This document shows positions 24,105 to 36,700 of a stretch of DNA of 64,000 nucleotides, piece by piece. The notes under the pieces were generated by a model. The model made no database searches. It worked only from the letters and a program-made list of their open reading frames with translations, and was not told the DNA's origin. The position numbers and the translations under genes are program-made. The first letter of the stretch is position 1, and each line of letters begins with the position of its first letter. Origin of the DNA: Odiellus spinosus (taxonomy: Eukaryota; Arthropoda; Arachnida; Opiliones; Phalangiidae); contig OY987233.1 of assembly GCA_963920705.1 (NCBI GenBank), forward strand, positions 6,624,001 to 6,688,000. The letters run 5' to 3'.

Positions 24105-24960
24105 AATATTAATAATTTCAGAAATCAATCATTTTTGTGGGATGAAGCTAAACCAAATAGACATTTCCTCATATTTTAGGAAAAAAAAACTTTAAACATC
24201 AAAAAAGCGTCGTAATTTTTTTTATTTTACTAAATCCTGTTTCTTTAAATTGTATTTAAACGTTTCGCTTAGCGAAGAAAAAATAAACTTGTTTGATTCG
24301 TGAATCCACCCATGTTTTCCATAGAAAAAATTAGTAAAAGAAATGGTGTTTTTAAAATCCACGGAAACTGCTAACCATTTTGCTTATTTAGAAAGTGTTA
24401 TGTTCGTCGAAAATTTCTTCCTCCCCCACCCCCTTCTAAAAAGGAAATGCCAAGATATTTAGGAAAATATCTCAAGCTGGTTTTAATATAATCGTGTCTG
24501 GTGTTTACGCTTGTTGTACCGGTAGTACCGGCACTAGTTTAAGTTGAGGATATGTCACGGCGGGAGAGCCAAGGTGTTCATACTGGTATGGCGAGATTTA
24601 TGGAAGGGTAAAGGTCAATTCCGTCTTGTTTCCAAAGGGGTAAATGGAAAAACCTTTAATGCGTGTTGACTCCTAGTCAATATATATGTTGGTCAATGGG
24701 CCCAAGGCAACCAACTTTTATCATAGATATATTGTTTATATTATTATAATTTATGCATTCTTTGTCATAGAGGGTTTATTAAAATTGTATTGGGCGGTTT
24801 TATAATTTTATTATATATATGCTTTAATAATGAATGTTTTGATGATAATGAGCGGATTTCTAGGCATGGTGACCATATATCCTGTATTTTATAATTGTTC
24901 TTATAATTTCGAGTATTTTCTCAAATTTTACTTGTTTTTTTTTGCGCATATCCACTCATA
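24105..24960. other. AT-rich sequence, no gene seen
   Basis: No exon or bounded repeat recognised. Short minus-strand open frames here have no coding features. Confidence 0.5.
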
Positions 24961-25196
24961 AGCTACGTTCACACTCGCCAGCAATCGTTTTTTAAGCGTC
25001 ACGCGTTCACACAAATCGATTTATTGTAGCTTCATCTATCGATTGTTGAAACCGAATAGGTATAAAACTGGTTCCCGAAGAAGTATCGAGAAAACAAATC
25101 AAATCGATTCGAGAAAAGATGGTTTCCCGTTCACACGACTCTAGCGAAATGTTTTGAAACTTTAAATCGATTGCAAGGCCTAGTATGAACGCAGCT
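24961..25196. mobile_element. Family D MITE with internal deletion
   Basis: Begins AGCTACGTTCACACT and jumps directly to the inner CAGCAATCGTTTTTTAAGCG portion, so the sub-terminal left part is missing. The right end is AGTATGAACGCAGCT. Confidence 0.75.
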
Positions 25197-25311
25197 TTAC
25201 ATGGCACGTTAACGACTAAAATAAAATTAAATTGTTTAATGGCTTCTAAAATCTACAAAAATGAAGTGAAAGATTTTGAGAAATTGATTCAAGTGTCGTC
25301 CGCTTCACTTT

Positions 25312-25513
25312 AGCTACGGTCACATTAGCATTTCTTAATCGATTGGAAACTGTAAAATCAAACCGATATTCAAATTGCTAGGAATCATTTTAAGCGTCAC
25401 GTGTTCACGTATTATCTTTATAAATCGATTTATTGTAGCTTCATCTATCGGTTGTTGAAACCGAATCAGTATGAAACTAGTTCCCGAAGCTGTTTCGAGA
25501 AATCGAATCAAAG
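25312..25513. mobile_element. Family D MITE, truncated
   Basis: Begins AGCTACGGTCACATTAGC and ends within the centre, after GTTTCGAGAAATCGAATCAA. It lies 115 bp from the previous copy and in the same orientation. Confidence 0.75.
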
Positions 25514-25671
25514 CAAAACTTTATTTTGAGCGAGCGATTTGAGAGTATAAAATCGACGAAAAGGACTGTAAAGTCTTAGCGAATACACAGTGACGCAGCT
25601 GAAGGTCCACAGGGAGAACAGTAGGTTCTGTTTTAAAAATCTGGCCCCATTTGGCCCCCATTGCAATTTTC

Positions 25672-25697
25672 GTGTGTGTGTGTGTGTGTGTGTGTGT
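25672..25697. repeat. (GT)n microsatellite
   Basis: About 13 GT units. Confidence 0.95.
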
Positions 25698-26460
25698 AGG
25701 GTCTGAGTTCTCAGATAAGCCACTGCGTAGGCAAAGCCTTCTACTTCTTCTGCTTGTTTCTGTTGCTGGCGAATTGACTTGACACCTCCGATGATGTTTA
25801 TTTATTTTAAAAAATTTCAGAAAAACACACCCGTAGTCTTAATCCAACAGCCATAAATAATACATTTTTGCAAATTAGGTACTTCCCCCTACTTGGTTTT
25901 TATCGTTGGCTGTCTTTTCAAATGGGAGTCACATCGGTGTCAACGACTCATCCTCGCCAAATTTGTGTTTTTTTTTTAAAGTTTGGATCCGGTTGTCACA
26001 TTTTTTAAATAATTTTTAAGAGAACATAGTTCCCTCCCCTCTCCTCATAGACATAAATTTAAAGTACTAGACACGCAATCTGACTCGATTCGGAGGGCCT
26101 TGTCAAATTGATTTCGCGCCAACCTCTTGAATTTAAACTCAAGAAATGAAAAAAATCGCAAGGCTGTTACTTTTCATTTCAATGCGCATGTCCCACAGAG
26201 TAATCAAAGAAATCGGATTTCTCAATGAGGAAAAATCTTCTGATTTGGACAAAAAAGATCCAAATTGGAAAATTCAAACCGAATTCAACCATATTTCAAT
26301 ATAAAATTACTACATTAGAATTAGATCGGCTCCCTTTTTCCTAAACGGTGGCGTAGCTATGTAAGTAATTACAATTCTAAGGCCGCGTTCACATTGAGGA
26401 CTTTAAACCGTTTTGGAAAGGTTAAAATTAAATGTTTTGGAGTCAACTGCAGAGATTCCT

Positions 26461-26597
26461 TATACCCTCTTCAGACGAGGTGTAATTAGCCGTGGTTTAA
26501 TCAGATTTAACCGAGGTTTAAGTAGGCTTCTCAGTTCCATAAACCTCGATTAAAACTGATTAAACCGGCTAGTTACGCCTCGTCTGAAAAGGGTATT
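26461..26597. mobile_element. Hairpin MITE of ~137 bp
   Basis: Almost the whole element is one inverted repeat. It opens TACCCTCTTCAGACGAGG and closes CCTCGTCTGAAAAGGGTA, with TTTAATCAGATTTAACC mirrored inside. Such a short hairpin resembles a pre-miRNA fold, but the terminal structure argues for a MITE. Confidence 0.75.
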
Positions 26598-26639
26598 ACC
26601 CAAAAAAGTTATTGTTGAATTGAAAATTTGATTCGAAAA

Positions 26640-27530
26640 GTTAATTAACAGGGGATTGATTGAAAAATGGTCTGAAATTGATTGAAAAATGGTCTGAAAT
26701 TGATTGAAAAAATGGTCTGGAAATTGATTGAAAAAACTGTCAGGAATTTGATTGAAAAAACTGTCAGGAAATTGATTGAAAAAACTGTCAGGAAATTGAT
26801 TGAAAAAACTGTCAGGAAATTGATTGAAAAAACTGTCAGGAAATTGATTGAAAAAACTGTCAGGAAATTGATTGAAAAAACTGTCAGGAAATTGATTGAA
26901 AAAACTGTCAGGAAATTGATTGAAGAAACTGTCAGGAAATTGATTGAAAAAACTGTCAGGAAATTGATTGAAAAAACTGTCAGGAAATTTATTGAAAAAA
27001 CTCAGGAAATTTATTGAAAAAACTGTCAGGAAATTTATTGAAAAAACTGTCAGGAAATTTATTGAAAAAACTGTCAGGAAATTTATTGAAAAAACTGTCA
27101 GGAAATTTATTGAAAAAATGGTCAGGAAATTTATTGAAAAAATGGTCAGGAAATTTATTGAAAAAAATGGTCAGGAAATTTGAAAAAAATGGTCAGGAAA
27201 TTTATTGAAAAAATGGTCAGGAAATTTATTGAAAAAATGGTCAGGAAATTTATTGAAAAAATGGTCAGGAAATTTATTGAAAAAATGGTCAGAAAATTTA
27301 TTGAAAAAATGGCCAGGAAATTTATTGAAAAAATAGTCAGGAAATTGATTGAAAAAATGGTCAGAAAATTTATTGAAGAAATGGCCAGGATATTTATTGA
27401 AAAAAAGGCCAGGATATTTATTGAAAAAATGGTCAGAAAATTGGTTGAAAAAATGGTCAGAAAATTGGTTGAAAAAATGGTCAGGAAATTTATTTGGAAA
27501 ATGGTCAGGAAAATGATTGAAAAATGGTAG
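26640..27530. repeat. 24-bp minisatellite
   Basis: About 35 tandem copies of a 24-bp unit, first GATTGAAAAAACTGTCAGG plus AAATT, then shifting to TTATTGAAAAAATGGTCAGG plus AAAT. The period is a multiple of three and free of stops in several frames, so long open frames with an eight-residue repeat appear. These are an arithmetic consequence of the repeat and not evidence of a protein. The array appears to sit inside a larger element whose ends read GCGTTCACATTGAGGAC (about 26,388) and the complement of ATGTTCACATAGAGACC (about 27,585). Confidence 0.95.
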
Positions 27531-27589
27531 TGGAATATATTGAAAATTGCATAGGGAAAACCTGGAAAAGTTAGGGTCTCTATGTGAAC

Positions 27590-28028
27590 ATAACTTAAGT
27601 CTAATATATTTTACCTTTACCTAATTTGCATATTAATTATTTAAAATACCATATTACGTACCAAACGATCCAAACCCAACCCTAAACTATATGAAAGAAT
27701 TCGTGGTATATAGTTTAAAAAAATCAATACGATCTAGAATTAATCGTTTCTAGTTAGTAATAATTACTAATTAACGTATTTTTTTTTTTAAATGGGGTTG
27801 TCCTGATTCTACCAATAGGGTTTCGTATAACCCTAATCGTAAGATAACACCCGTAGCGCCAAAAACCCCGAAGCAATCTTAACCCAGTGAAATAGAAAAC
27901 TTGGAATGCAGTCAATCCCCTCTAAGAAGTCGATATATTTTCATCTTAGGTAGAATTTAGAAAACTAATTTGAGTCTAGCACGAACTTGTCGCCTTTTAA
28001 TCTTGTTCAGGGTCGTCTACGTTACCTT

Positions 28029-28059
<31 letters not shown>

Positions 28060-29645
28060 CCAAACATTAAGGATGCTGCTAAACCAGAAATGTTGAAAAA
28101 CTAGTTCTATATGCATACATACATTTGAAATTGAAAAATGGGGTTTTTGTCATCTAAAGGGAATCTATAGAGGCACGTTAAGGTATTGAGAAGTAAAAAC
28201 GCTAGTCGCCCTTATCCTAACTAGTATCGGACATGCAAAAGGTCTTTTGCGTGTGACCCCCGAGAATTATCATCGCTTCCATAAGTACTGGTCCATCCCC
28301 TCTATTTTTTATCTTGAAAAAATTCACAGGGCTGTTTTTACATAGACGTGACGTCGGTTTCACTTTTCGTTTCAATCGGCTTATCCAATTAGGAGAAAAA
28401 TCGAATTTGGTCCAACAGAAAATTGACAAAATTAAATAACTATAATTCAACAAAAGTGGACCTAAATATAAAATGCCTTTGTTTTGAATTTGGGTTATTT
28501 AATTTGATCAATTTTGTCGAATTATATGTTGGAATTTTTAAATCTGAACCTTTTTTGAACAAATTAAAAGATTTTTCCTTTTTGGATTAACCGATTTCCT
28601 TCGTATTGAAATGAAAAATAAATCCACCTTTCAATTTCTAAAGATTAACAAAAGGTTTCACTAAGAACCATTCTAGCGCGTTAGTCGTGATAATAATAAA
28701 CCTATCGGTCAAACAAACGTTGGTTCCTTCGAGTAATTAGCGCCAAGTAATTAAAAAATTGACGTATTTGTAGCTTTTGTTGAAATTGATTGAGTGAGAA
28801 ATTCGATTCAACTTTCATGTTCATTCTCCCTTTGAAATATTCGTTATACGCCCTGGCAGGTTTGGGTGGAAAATATCTTTGGAATAATTTTGAATAATTT
28901 AAGAGTTAGTGTCTGATCGATAGTAAAATATAAAATAATAATAATTCCATTGACATAAACAAGGTTGGTTTTATTTGTAGAAAAAAAAATTGTTTACCAA
29001 AATTAGAAATCGTAAATTTGGTTAAAATTTTGGACACGCTTCAAGATTTTGAATAAATTTTGCACAATCCGTTAATAATATGAAAACAGATGTTAACCGA
29101 TATATATCAGAAGTAAATAGCTAGAAGTATGCAACTCCCCTTTAAGGTCGTAGTAAAGGGCTAGTTCGACTGAAAAAACACGAAGTGGCGCTGATTTTCA
29201 TATTGGGGTCTCAGTTTTTCTGGTGGTAATGATTGTCTGGGAATGATTTATTTCCCAGTCTACTGAACACTCTCTTGCCTCTTTCCTCAGTATTCCGCCT
29301 TGTCGCTGCGGGTGGGCATGTTGTAGGCCAGATGGTGGCGTAGCTCGGATTTTAGACTACTGTGGCGACATCTTCGAGTTTACGCGTAAAACACCGTTAT
29401 AATATATATTTATAACTTAAAATTGTGAAATTTTACCACGAACTACGTCTGACTTTAACGTTCTAGCTGTATTAGAACATGATATAATAGGTACGGAAAC
29501 TGACAAATTTCGTTGAGTTATTTTTAAACAAGATTCGCTAATCTCTCGCGTTATAATTATCAAAATTACATCATGAACTAAAGAAGATTTCAATTCAAAT
29601 TTAAGTGAAAACCGCAAACTGATAGTTGGTGGTTCGCTTGATAAT
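27590..29645. other. Upstream region of the secreted-protein gene
   Basis: Contains a poly-T tract (about 28,029-28,060) and a weak inverted-repeat element (about 28,345-28,630, sharing words such as TTTCGTTTCAATCGGC with 26,165-26,290). Near 29,398 is an AT-rich TATA-like stretch that could be a promoter for the gene starting about 29.6-29.8 kb. No coding exon was identified with confidence. Confidence 0.4.
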
Positions 29646-29807
29646 ATGTGTACGGCTAATGACTATCTTCGGTGAGTTACCACCTTAACTAATGCACCTA
29701 AAAAACGAACTCGCGCGTCAAAATTTAGAATATACCTTTTTGGCGAGAAACCTCGGATGAATACACGAAGTTGAATTTAATGTTCTATATGCGATTTTTA
29801 TTTGCAG

Positions 29808-31905
29808 AGGATATACTTGTCTTTGGTCGTGTCATTATGCGTGCTGGGAGTGGTCCTAGCCCAGACCAACAACAAGAAAAAATTCGGGGGTAAACCTAAT
29901 CCCGATTACGATCCTCCTGCTGAAGACTATGAGAGTGACGCACTCTATTACGAGGACTATGATGAGCAGGGAGCCAAGAAGGACAAAGATGCTGCCAACG
30001 CTGCCAAAGACGATAAAGCCACGGCTAACAAGGAAAAAACTGTTAAACCTTCCGCCGTAACACCTAGGTATTTAGACGCATTCTTACATATTCAAGGATA
30101 TAGTTCAAGAGATAGTCCTTAATTAAGAGAAACTCGGTACCTAAGCTGATATTTTGAATTGGATCCAGTGGATATTTAGAGGAAAATGAAATAGAAATCA
30201 ACAGATAAGCGATATGATATCAGAAAGTTTTATGAAACCGAATTTACATCGATAAATACTTGACTTATCTCTTGTTCTTACCTTTTTATTTGTTAATTCA
30301 ATTACTATAAAATGCCTTTCTTACGCAATAGACCATCGGCGTCTAAGGAAGACGCTGATAAAGATCACAAAGAGTCTCATCCATCTTTGTTTGCGCCGCG
30401 ACGAAACCGAACTCCATTCGTCCCTCGTCCAGCCAGTAGACCAAGGCCAACTCTTCCATCTTTCATCAAGAAGCCGGTTGACCCCGGTTCCATCACTACC
30501 CCTCGTGCCCCAACCAGCAGAGCCTCTTTTTCGTCGGCTACCACCTCTAAAACCGCCGCTACCATCAGAGCCACCACATCTCGACCATCCAGGTAAGCTC
30601 ACCAAACTTAATAAATTCCGAAGCTCGCGTTGCATGGCGCTGACCTTCTAGGGTCACGAGCTGCGTAGTGCGTATTAATAACATCTAACCATTCGTTACT
30701 GGTAGTTTAACCAGTTACTTTTTGCCATAATGAAAGAAAATAATTTGGGTTGCGCTTTTGGAAACATATCTTTAATTGGTGGAAGGGATGAATGCGATGG
30801 TATAAATTCCATCTATTGGCGTAGCATGACTGTTTGGTGGGAAAGTTTCACTGATTTTTCTTTTTGTTATTCATTTGAAGATTTTGATATATGTCTGGGA
30901 GCCCAAAAAGCAAATAATTTTTTGAAGATTTCTTAAACACATATTGTAATAATAATTATTATTTAGTAACTACGGAGGCATAGGGTATAATATGTGATTG
31001 CCGTTACAATGCATAGAAAATTAAAATATAAATTATAACGTGATCGTATATATGGAACTTAATAGTTCATTATGAAAGAAAGTTAGTAACGTGGTAGATG
31101 ACTCGTAATTCGTGGAGTAGTAGTACCAGACAATAAGAACTGGTCGGTTCCATAGAGTCGAAGTAATTGAGCTTCGAATTCTTCAGAGTAGTCTCATATA
31201 CTTATGGTCAAAGAATGAGTTGATCCCTTCATGTATAGATCAGATTTTTTGTGATCATATAAGTCGAAATAGTCGATGAAACAACACTTTTTCCAAAGAA
31301 TGTTCGATGCCTTGAAGGCAATTCGGACATCTTGGTTTGCGAATTAACATACTACTAAGCTAATTTGATAAACAAAACGGCAAACTTGTAGAAAACTCCA
31401 TGAAATTTTAAAGAAATGGCTTAATTTTCGCTAAGCCTACTTTTAAGTTTGATATAATCGTGAGCAAAAAAACACGCGACCGCACGGCATATTGGTTCAC
31501 GAATTAACATACTAAAGTATGCGAAATTGTGGAAAAGTCCATGAAAGGTTAATGAAATGGCTTAATTTTCACTAAGCCTAATTTTAAGTTTGACATAATC
31601 GCGAGCAAAAAACACGCGAGCTTCCCATTGTAATAATATTGTGCATGGCTCAGGACTTGGTGGTATCGTTGTTATTATTCATCCGCTATGGTTATGGTAT
31701 ACTTCTTTAGTAAGTTGTAAAATCGCAAGTAAATTTTAGGTTCAAGAATGGTGGTAACGAAAACACTCCCCGTCGAGGTAGTGATCGTACCACGTCATCA
31801 CCTTCGTCATCGGACGACCGTAACCGACGATTCGGAGCTAGCGCTAGCCGAACCAACGTTAAGCCACAAAGAGGAAATTTCCGAAATCCTAGTACTACTA
31901 GTTAA
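29808..31905 (+). CDS. Secreted low-complexity protein with acidic and basic halves
   Basis: Three exons join in phase: 29808-30067, 30332-30592 and 31740-31905 (stop TAA). The first visible exon follows a clean acceptor (TTTTATTTGCAG) and opens with a signal-peptide core, RIYLSLVVSLCVLGVVLA, before AQTNN. The start codon must lie in an upstream exon. One candidate is 29646-29671, ending at a strong GTGAGT donor, but it fits the frame only if an AG two bases downstream is used. The mature part of about 205 residues begins with an acidic, tyrosine-rich segment (DYDPPAEDYESDALYYEDYD), then a lysine/alanine/aspartate stretch. It ends as a basic Pro/Arg/Ser/Thr-rich tail. No known domain or cysteine pattern is present. 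An extracellular-matrix or cuticle-associated role is a guess from composition alone. Intron 2 contains a duplicated block. Confidence 0.72.
31333..31625. repeat. Intronic tandem duplication (~160-bp period)
   Basis: Two adjacent copies of a block with CGAATTAACATACTA, AATGGCTTAATTTTC and AAAAAACACGCGA, about 31,333-31,485 and 31,493-31,625. They lie in the second intron of the secreted-protein gene. Confidence 0.75.
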
Positions 31906-32116
31906 GCCAAACGATAAGCTTAAAATTATTTGATTAGGAACAACATTAAGTGATAATTGATAAAAGAAAGAAGAAATTAGAATTTAATTGAAAATACAAA
32001 TTCCATTAAAAATACATAGCAGTTTTTTATAATAATTATTACAGTAAGACAACTTTTACTATACAACAACAGTTAATTTTCAATCCTACAAATTTCAAAC
32101 TTCATTTTTAGCCCAA

Positions 32117-32484
32117 CGTGAGAATACAACCTATGAACTGATTTGTTTTATCGATTACTTATCGTTTAAATAGGCCTAGAAATAAATTTAATACTTAAGC
32201 TAAAAATAGGCTTAGCTAGATTCATGGATATCTTGAATTTCTTAGTATTGAAGGGTCAGGGATCAATCGAATGTTATTGGAAGTCTCATGGAGATCTCGC
32301 GTTAACGACGGAACTCTGCTTATTGGTCGCTGACCTTCAATACGAAGAAATTCAGAATCTCTATGAATCCAGCTAAGCCTATTTCTAGTTTAATATTTGT
32401 TTGTAATTTTTTTACTGTTGGATTAGGCCTATTTAAACGATAAGGAATCGATTAAAAATCATTTGTTACGCTGCATTCTCTCTT
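32117..32484. mobile_element. Family A MITE
   Basis: Carries the paired internal words AATAGGCTTAGCTAGATTCA and GAATCCAGCTAAGCCTATTT. The outer ends have diverged (CATTCTCTCTTCAA at the right). Confidence 0.8.
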
Positions 32485-33718
32485 CAATATCGCGCGTTAT
32501 TTTTAAAATAGGAAATTTCTTCTGAATTATCTCAAAAACGCGTCACACACAAATTCATTCTCGATTTTAAAGCAAAAATACCCTATCAATCTTTTCCAAG
32601 GGTGTTGATATTATAAGTTTTGTCTATTTAAACCTAAGTTCTTCTGTATTCTTTAAGTTGTAAATAAAGTGTAAACCACATAGCTATTTTTTGGTAAACA
32701 TACAGTGGTTAAATTAATTTTTCTTTACCGAAGAAGAAACTGAAGATGCGCAAGTTTGAAGACAGACAAGATAGGAAAATCAATTGATCCACGCTACAGA
32801 CTCTTTGAAACAGTTTTGAATCTTAAAATCAACTTTTAATTTAATGTTAATTATTACTTTTTTAACAAAGGTTAATCTTTAAAGCTGACCCCAAAATTTT
32901 CGAATCTGACCTTTCCAGAACGGTTAGAAAGTGTATCTAGTTGAGAAGACACACTCAGAGAGACTAGTTGAACTAAAAATGGAGCAACTTTTGAGATTAT
33001 TTTAGGAATCAACATGCCAAAAAACGTATTCGATAATTTTCAAGCAAATATATGGATATGTTAATTGTGTTTAAATTATTTTCTAAAGTTTGGTTAAGTG
33101 TGAATAAAATTAGATATAAATTCGGGCAAATCATATTATTTCAGCCTTCAACAGTGGCGCTTGTAATTAATTTAAACACCAAAAAATTCTGTGATAGGTT
33201 TTTTTGGCATGATGATTTCGAAAATAAATTCAATAGCTGTTCTATTTTTTAGGTCATAGTGTCCCTTTTCGTTTTTAATAATATTTTAAGACTAAACCTT
33301 TTTGGTGAGGTATCCTGTTTTGGAAAGGTTAAAATTAAAGTTTTGGGGTAAATTGTAGAGATTATTTGTCGAAAAATGGAAATATTAGCTTGAAAATTCG
33401 ATTTGATTGGTTTGTAAGTTGGTTTCAAAGCTGCTATTGTGAATGTAACTTTAATAAAATTTATATCAACAGGACAGCCTCATCCTATACGTTACACAAT
33501 CGTAACTTCATTCTTGATTCATCCAACACCTGTTTTAATTCCATCGGTTTTCGAAATTTATTTCAAACAACATATTTCCCAATATAGCTCTCTCGAAATA
33601 GTTATTATTTAAAAAACAAAACAACGCAACCATTCGGAAGTTTCTTAGGTTCCCCATTCAATTGTTTTCTGACTCCTGACCGTAACATGTCGAAGAATTG
33701 TTCAAAATTTAAATAAAA
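32485..33718. other. Interval before the receptor gene; family E remnant
   Basis: About 32,965-33,260 is a degenerate family E element (GGAGCAACTTTTGA to the mirrored AGCTGTTCTATTTTT). The remainder has no convincing exon. I looked for a signal peptide or N-terminal domain for the downstream receptor and found none that splices in phase. A frame at about 33,481-33,590 follows an AG but shows no family feature. Confidence 0.45.
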
Positions 33719-36700
33719 ATGGTTTTTAACGTTGGAGTAATTTCTGTAAGTATCTCAACAATTGTAACTACTTAAAGTAAGGCTGTCACTGATTTTTCAT
33801 GAACTCCAAATGGAAATTGAGTAGCATTTTCGGAAAGATCGTTAAATAACGATTCAAAACATATATACGTATGTCATAGAACAAAAACTACTGCGACAGT
33901 AAAAAAACTTATTTTATAATCGACATTTTTGAAAAATAAAAATTCCCGCAATACTACGTCATCACTATGGTCGCGTGGTTTCGTTACAGTTGAATCTCGC
34001 GCGTTCTGGCACCAGTGATATGGTCGCTTTCGCGCGGTCTTTTTCGTAAAAGGTACTTAATCTAGAAAGTGAACTATCTTTCGTATGATAATTAAGATTA
34101 ATTATGTTCCAGAAATATATAAACTACGTCATATATTGGGAAAATATGATCTATATCTTTTCGACATTTTCATTTTGAAGTTTCTTTTGAACGCTTCAAC
34201 TCAGAGGTGTAAAATTTTGAATATGGCGTTTTAATAGGAAGATAAAACTAAAATAAAATCCAAAAAATGTCAAAAATAGTTACAGCCTTACTTTAAATTA
34301 AAAAAAAAAATAATAATAATAATAATAATTAAGCTTAATTTCAGGGAGTTTCTTTGCTTCCCATTGATCGATATTGCACTGGCGTTGTTGAATACATTGC
34401 AAACGCGTTAAATACTACGTAAGAAAATTGTAGAAAGCCACATAAGATTAAAAATAATATAATTTTTTTCCAAGTAGACATGAAAAGCATGCAATTCTCT
34501 TTGATAATGCATTAGAATTTAGTCTCAATGGATCTGGATTTTCTGAGATGCGGGTATTGTTTAATTATGAAATTCAAGGGAAACTATGAGCTTAAACTCG
34601 GCTTAAACCTATATATTTTTAGAATCTGCACGCAAAATTATGAATAAAGTAATATTTTTACAAATTTCGGGCAACATTTTAGTGCTTAATTTAAATACTG
34701 ATGTTGGGTTAAGTTTGAATAGAGCTTGAAATTCGTAATTTTCATTAATTGGATAAAATCTAAATTCTGATTTATATTATCTGTTTGATTAAAAATAGAC
34801 TATTTTTCATTCGAGTTAACTTATTCGAAGATAAAGTAAAAAACATAATCCATATCCGTTTTTATCCAAAAGTGGCCTTATCTTAGAATATTATCCGCGT
34901 TATACGTTAGGATAAAAAAAAATTCAAGATTTATTTTCCTGAAAAATTATAAATAAAAAGATGATTTAAAATCTTAATTTCGTCGTTTTATTTATATTCT
35001 TCGAATTGAAAGTCAATTTGAAATATTTTTCTTACATTTTAGACTAATTCTGGAAACTTGAATTTTCTTGCCATCGTTATCCGTTTGAAAACGAGTAATT
35101 TGTTCGTAGATAAAGCGCCAAACGAATATACAAATTTCATTTTTTAGTTAGAAACAATTTATCCGAAAATAAAAAAATCTGAAAATATACGAAAAACAAG
35201 ATAATGGATGTGATATCCGATTCCGAGCTCTAGTTTTTGGGCAATGGTGATTACGAAAATAAAACGAAGCTGGAGTTTTATTTTTATATCATATATTCCC
35301 TTTATCTGATTAAATACTGTTAGAACCGTTAAATTTTAAAATCTATTTTTTAGGAAATGGATTTTTTCTTCATACCTATGCTTCCGGCTCATTCTAATTA
35401 CCTAGATCTGATGAAGTCGTTTTTTTTCTCAACGACTTTCTTGTCTAGTGAAACTTACATTATTTCAGGGGCACCGAGAAAACTCATTAATACCGCGTTA
35501 GGAAACTTAATTGATATTGATTCAAAGGTTCGTAGCGGTCATCAACTAGTCAATATTATAGAAAAAATATATATTTTATAATCGCCATATTCGAAATTTT
35601 TAAAATAAAAATTCCCCCGCAATATACGTCATCACTATGGACGCGTGATTTCGCTAATGTATAGAGCTTCCTACAGTTGATTCTCGTCGCGTTCTGGCAC
35701 CAGTGATAAGTCGCTTTCGCGCGGTGTTTTTCGTAAAAGTACTTAATCCAGTAAGTCAACTATCTTTCGTACGAAAATTATCGTCAATTACGTTCCAGAA
35801 ATAAACTACGTCATTAATCGGGGAAAAAAATACCTATATATTTTTAAGATTTTCATTTTAAAGTTTCTTTCGAACGCCTCATCCCAGAGGTATAAAATTT
35901 TGAATAAGTCGTTTTAATTGTATGATGAAACTAAAAATATAATCCATAAGCATTAGAAAAAATCATGACAGCAACAAAATTGCTTTTCATTCATACCTAG
36001 GTTGTCTTGTTGTTTTTAACCATAATGCTTTGTGCATCATTGTACCACACCATAACTACTTATACCAAAAGTCCACGACGACCAAATACTTGGAAATCAA
36101 TTAAAATAAACCTACAGGAATTTTGTAGCATGATGTGGCAACTTTCAAAATCATTGCTTCAACCATGTATGGTTATTTATACAGGGTATTTCGAAAATGG
36201 TGGCTGGACCGAGCTCCAGTGGGTTCTATGGATCATTTTAAAACGAAAATGTTCTATGAGGATTTGTCGTACGGGGCGCCGTTTAAGAGTTACGGAACGA
36301 ATCATGTACGGATGACCCCTTAACGTACATTAATAAACGTATACTCAATGATAAAATACCAACTAAATAATTAAGCTTATTTTATCATTGTGTATACGTT
36401 TATAAAGGGTCATCCGTACATGATTCATTTCGTAACTCTTAAACGGCGCCCCGTACGACAAAACGTCACAGAACATTTTCGTCTTAAAATGACCCATAGA
36501 ACCCTGCACTGTAGCTCGGTCGTACCACCATTTTCGTAACACCCTGTATATTCTAAGAAAATCTGGTACAAAAATTCTATATTTTTGCAGATGAACCATT
36601 AAATATTTCTGATGACAATGTTCGTAAATTCTTTTACATTTCGTGGATTACGAGCGTTATGATCCTAATCAAATTAGTTGGTTGTTTTTTCAACTCGACC

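Noticed and set aside
26682-27530. Long open frames with an eight-residue repeat in the 24-bp array
   Set aside because: The unit is a multiple of three without stops, so open frames follow automatically. There is no independent sign of coding, and several frames are open at once.
36007-36323. Overlapping open frames continuing past receptor exon 5
   Set aside because: They read through the splice donor into a TA-flanked MITE. The exon ends at 36166.
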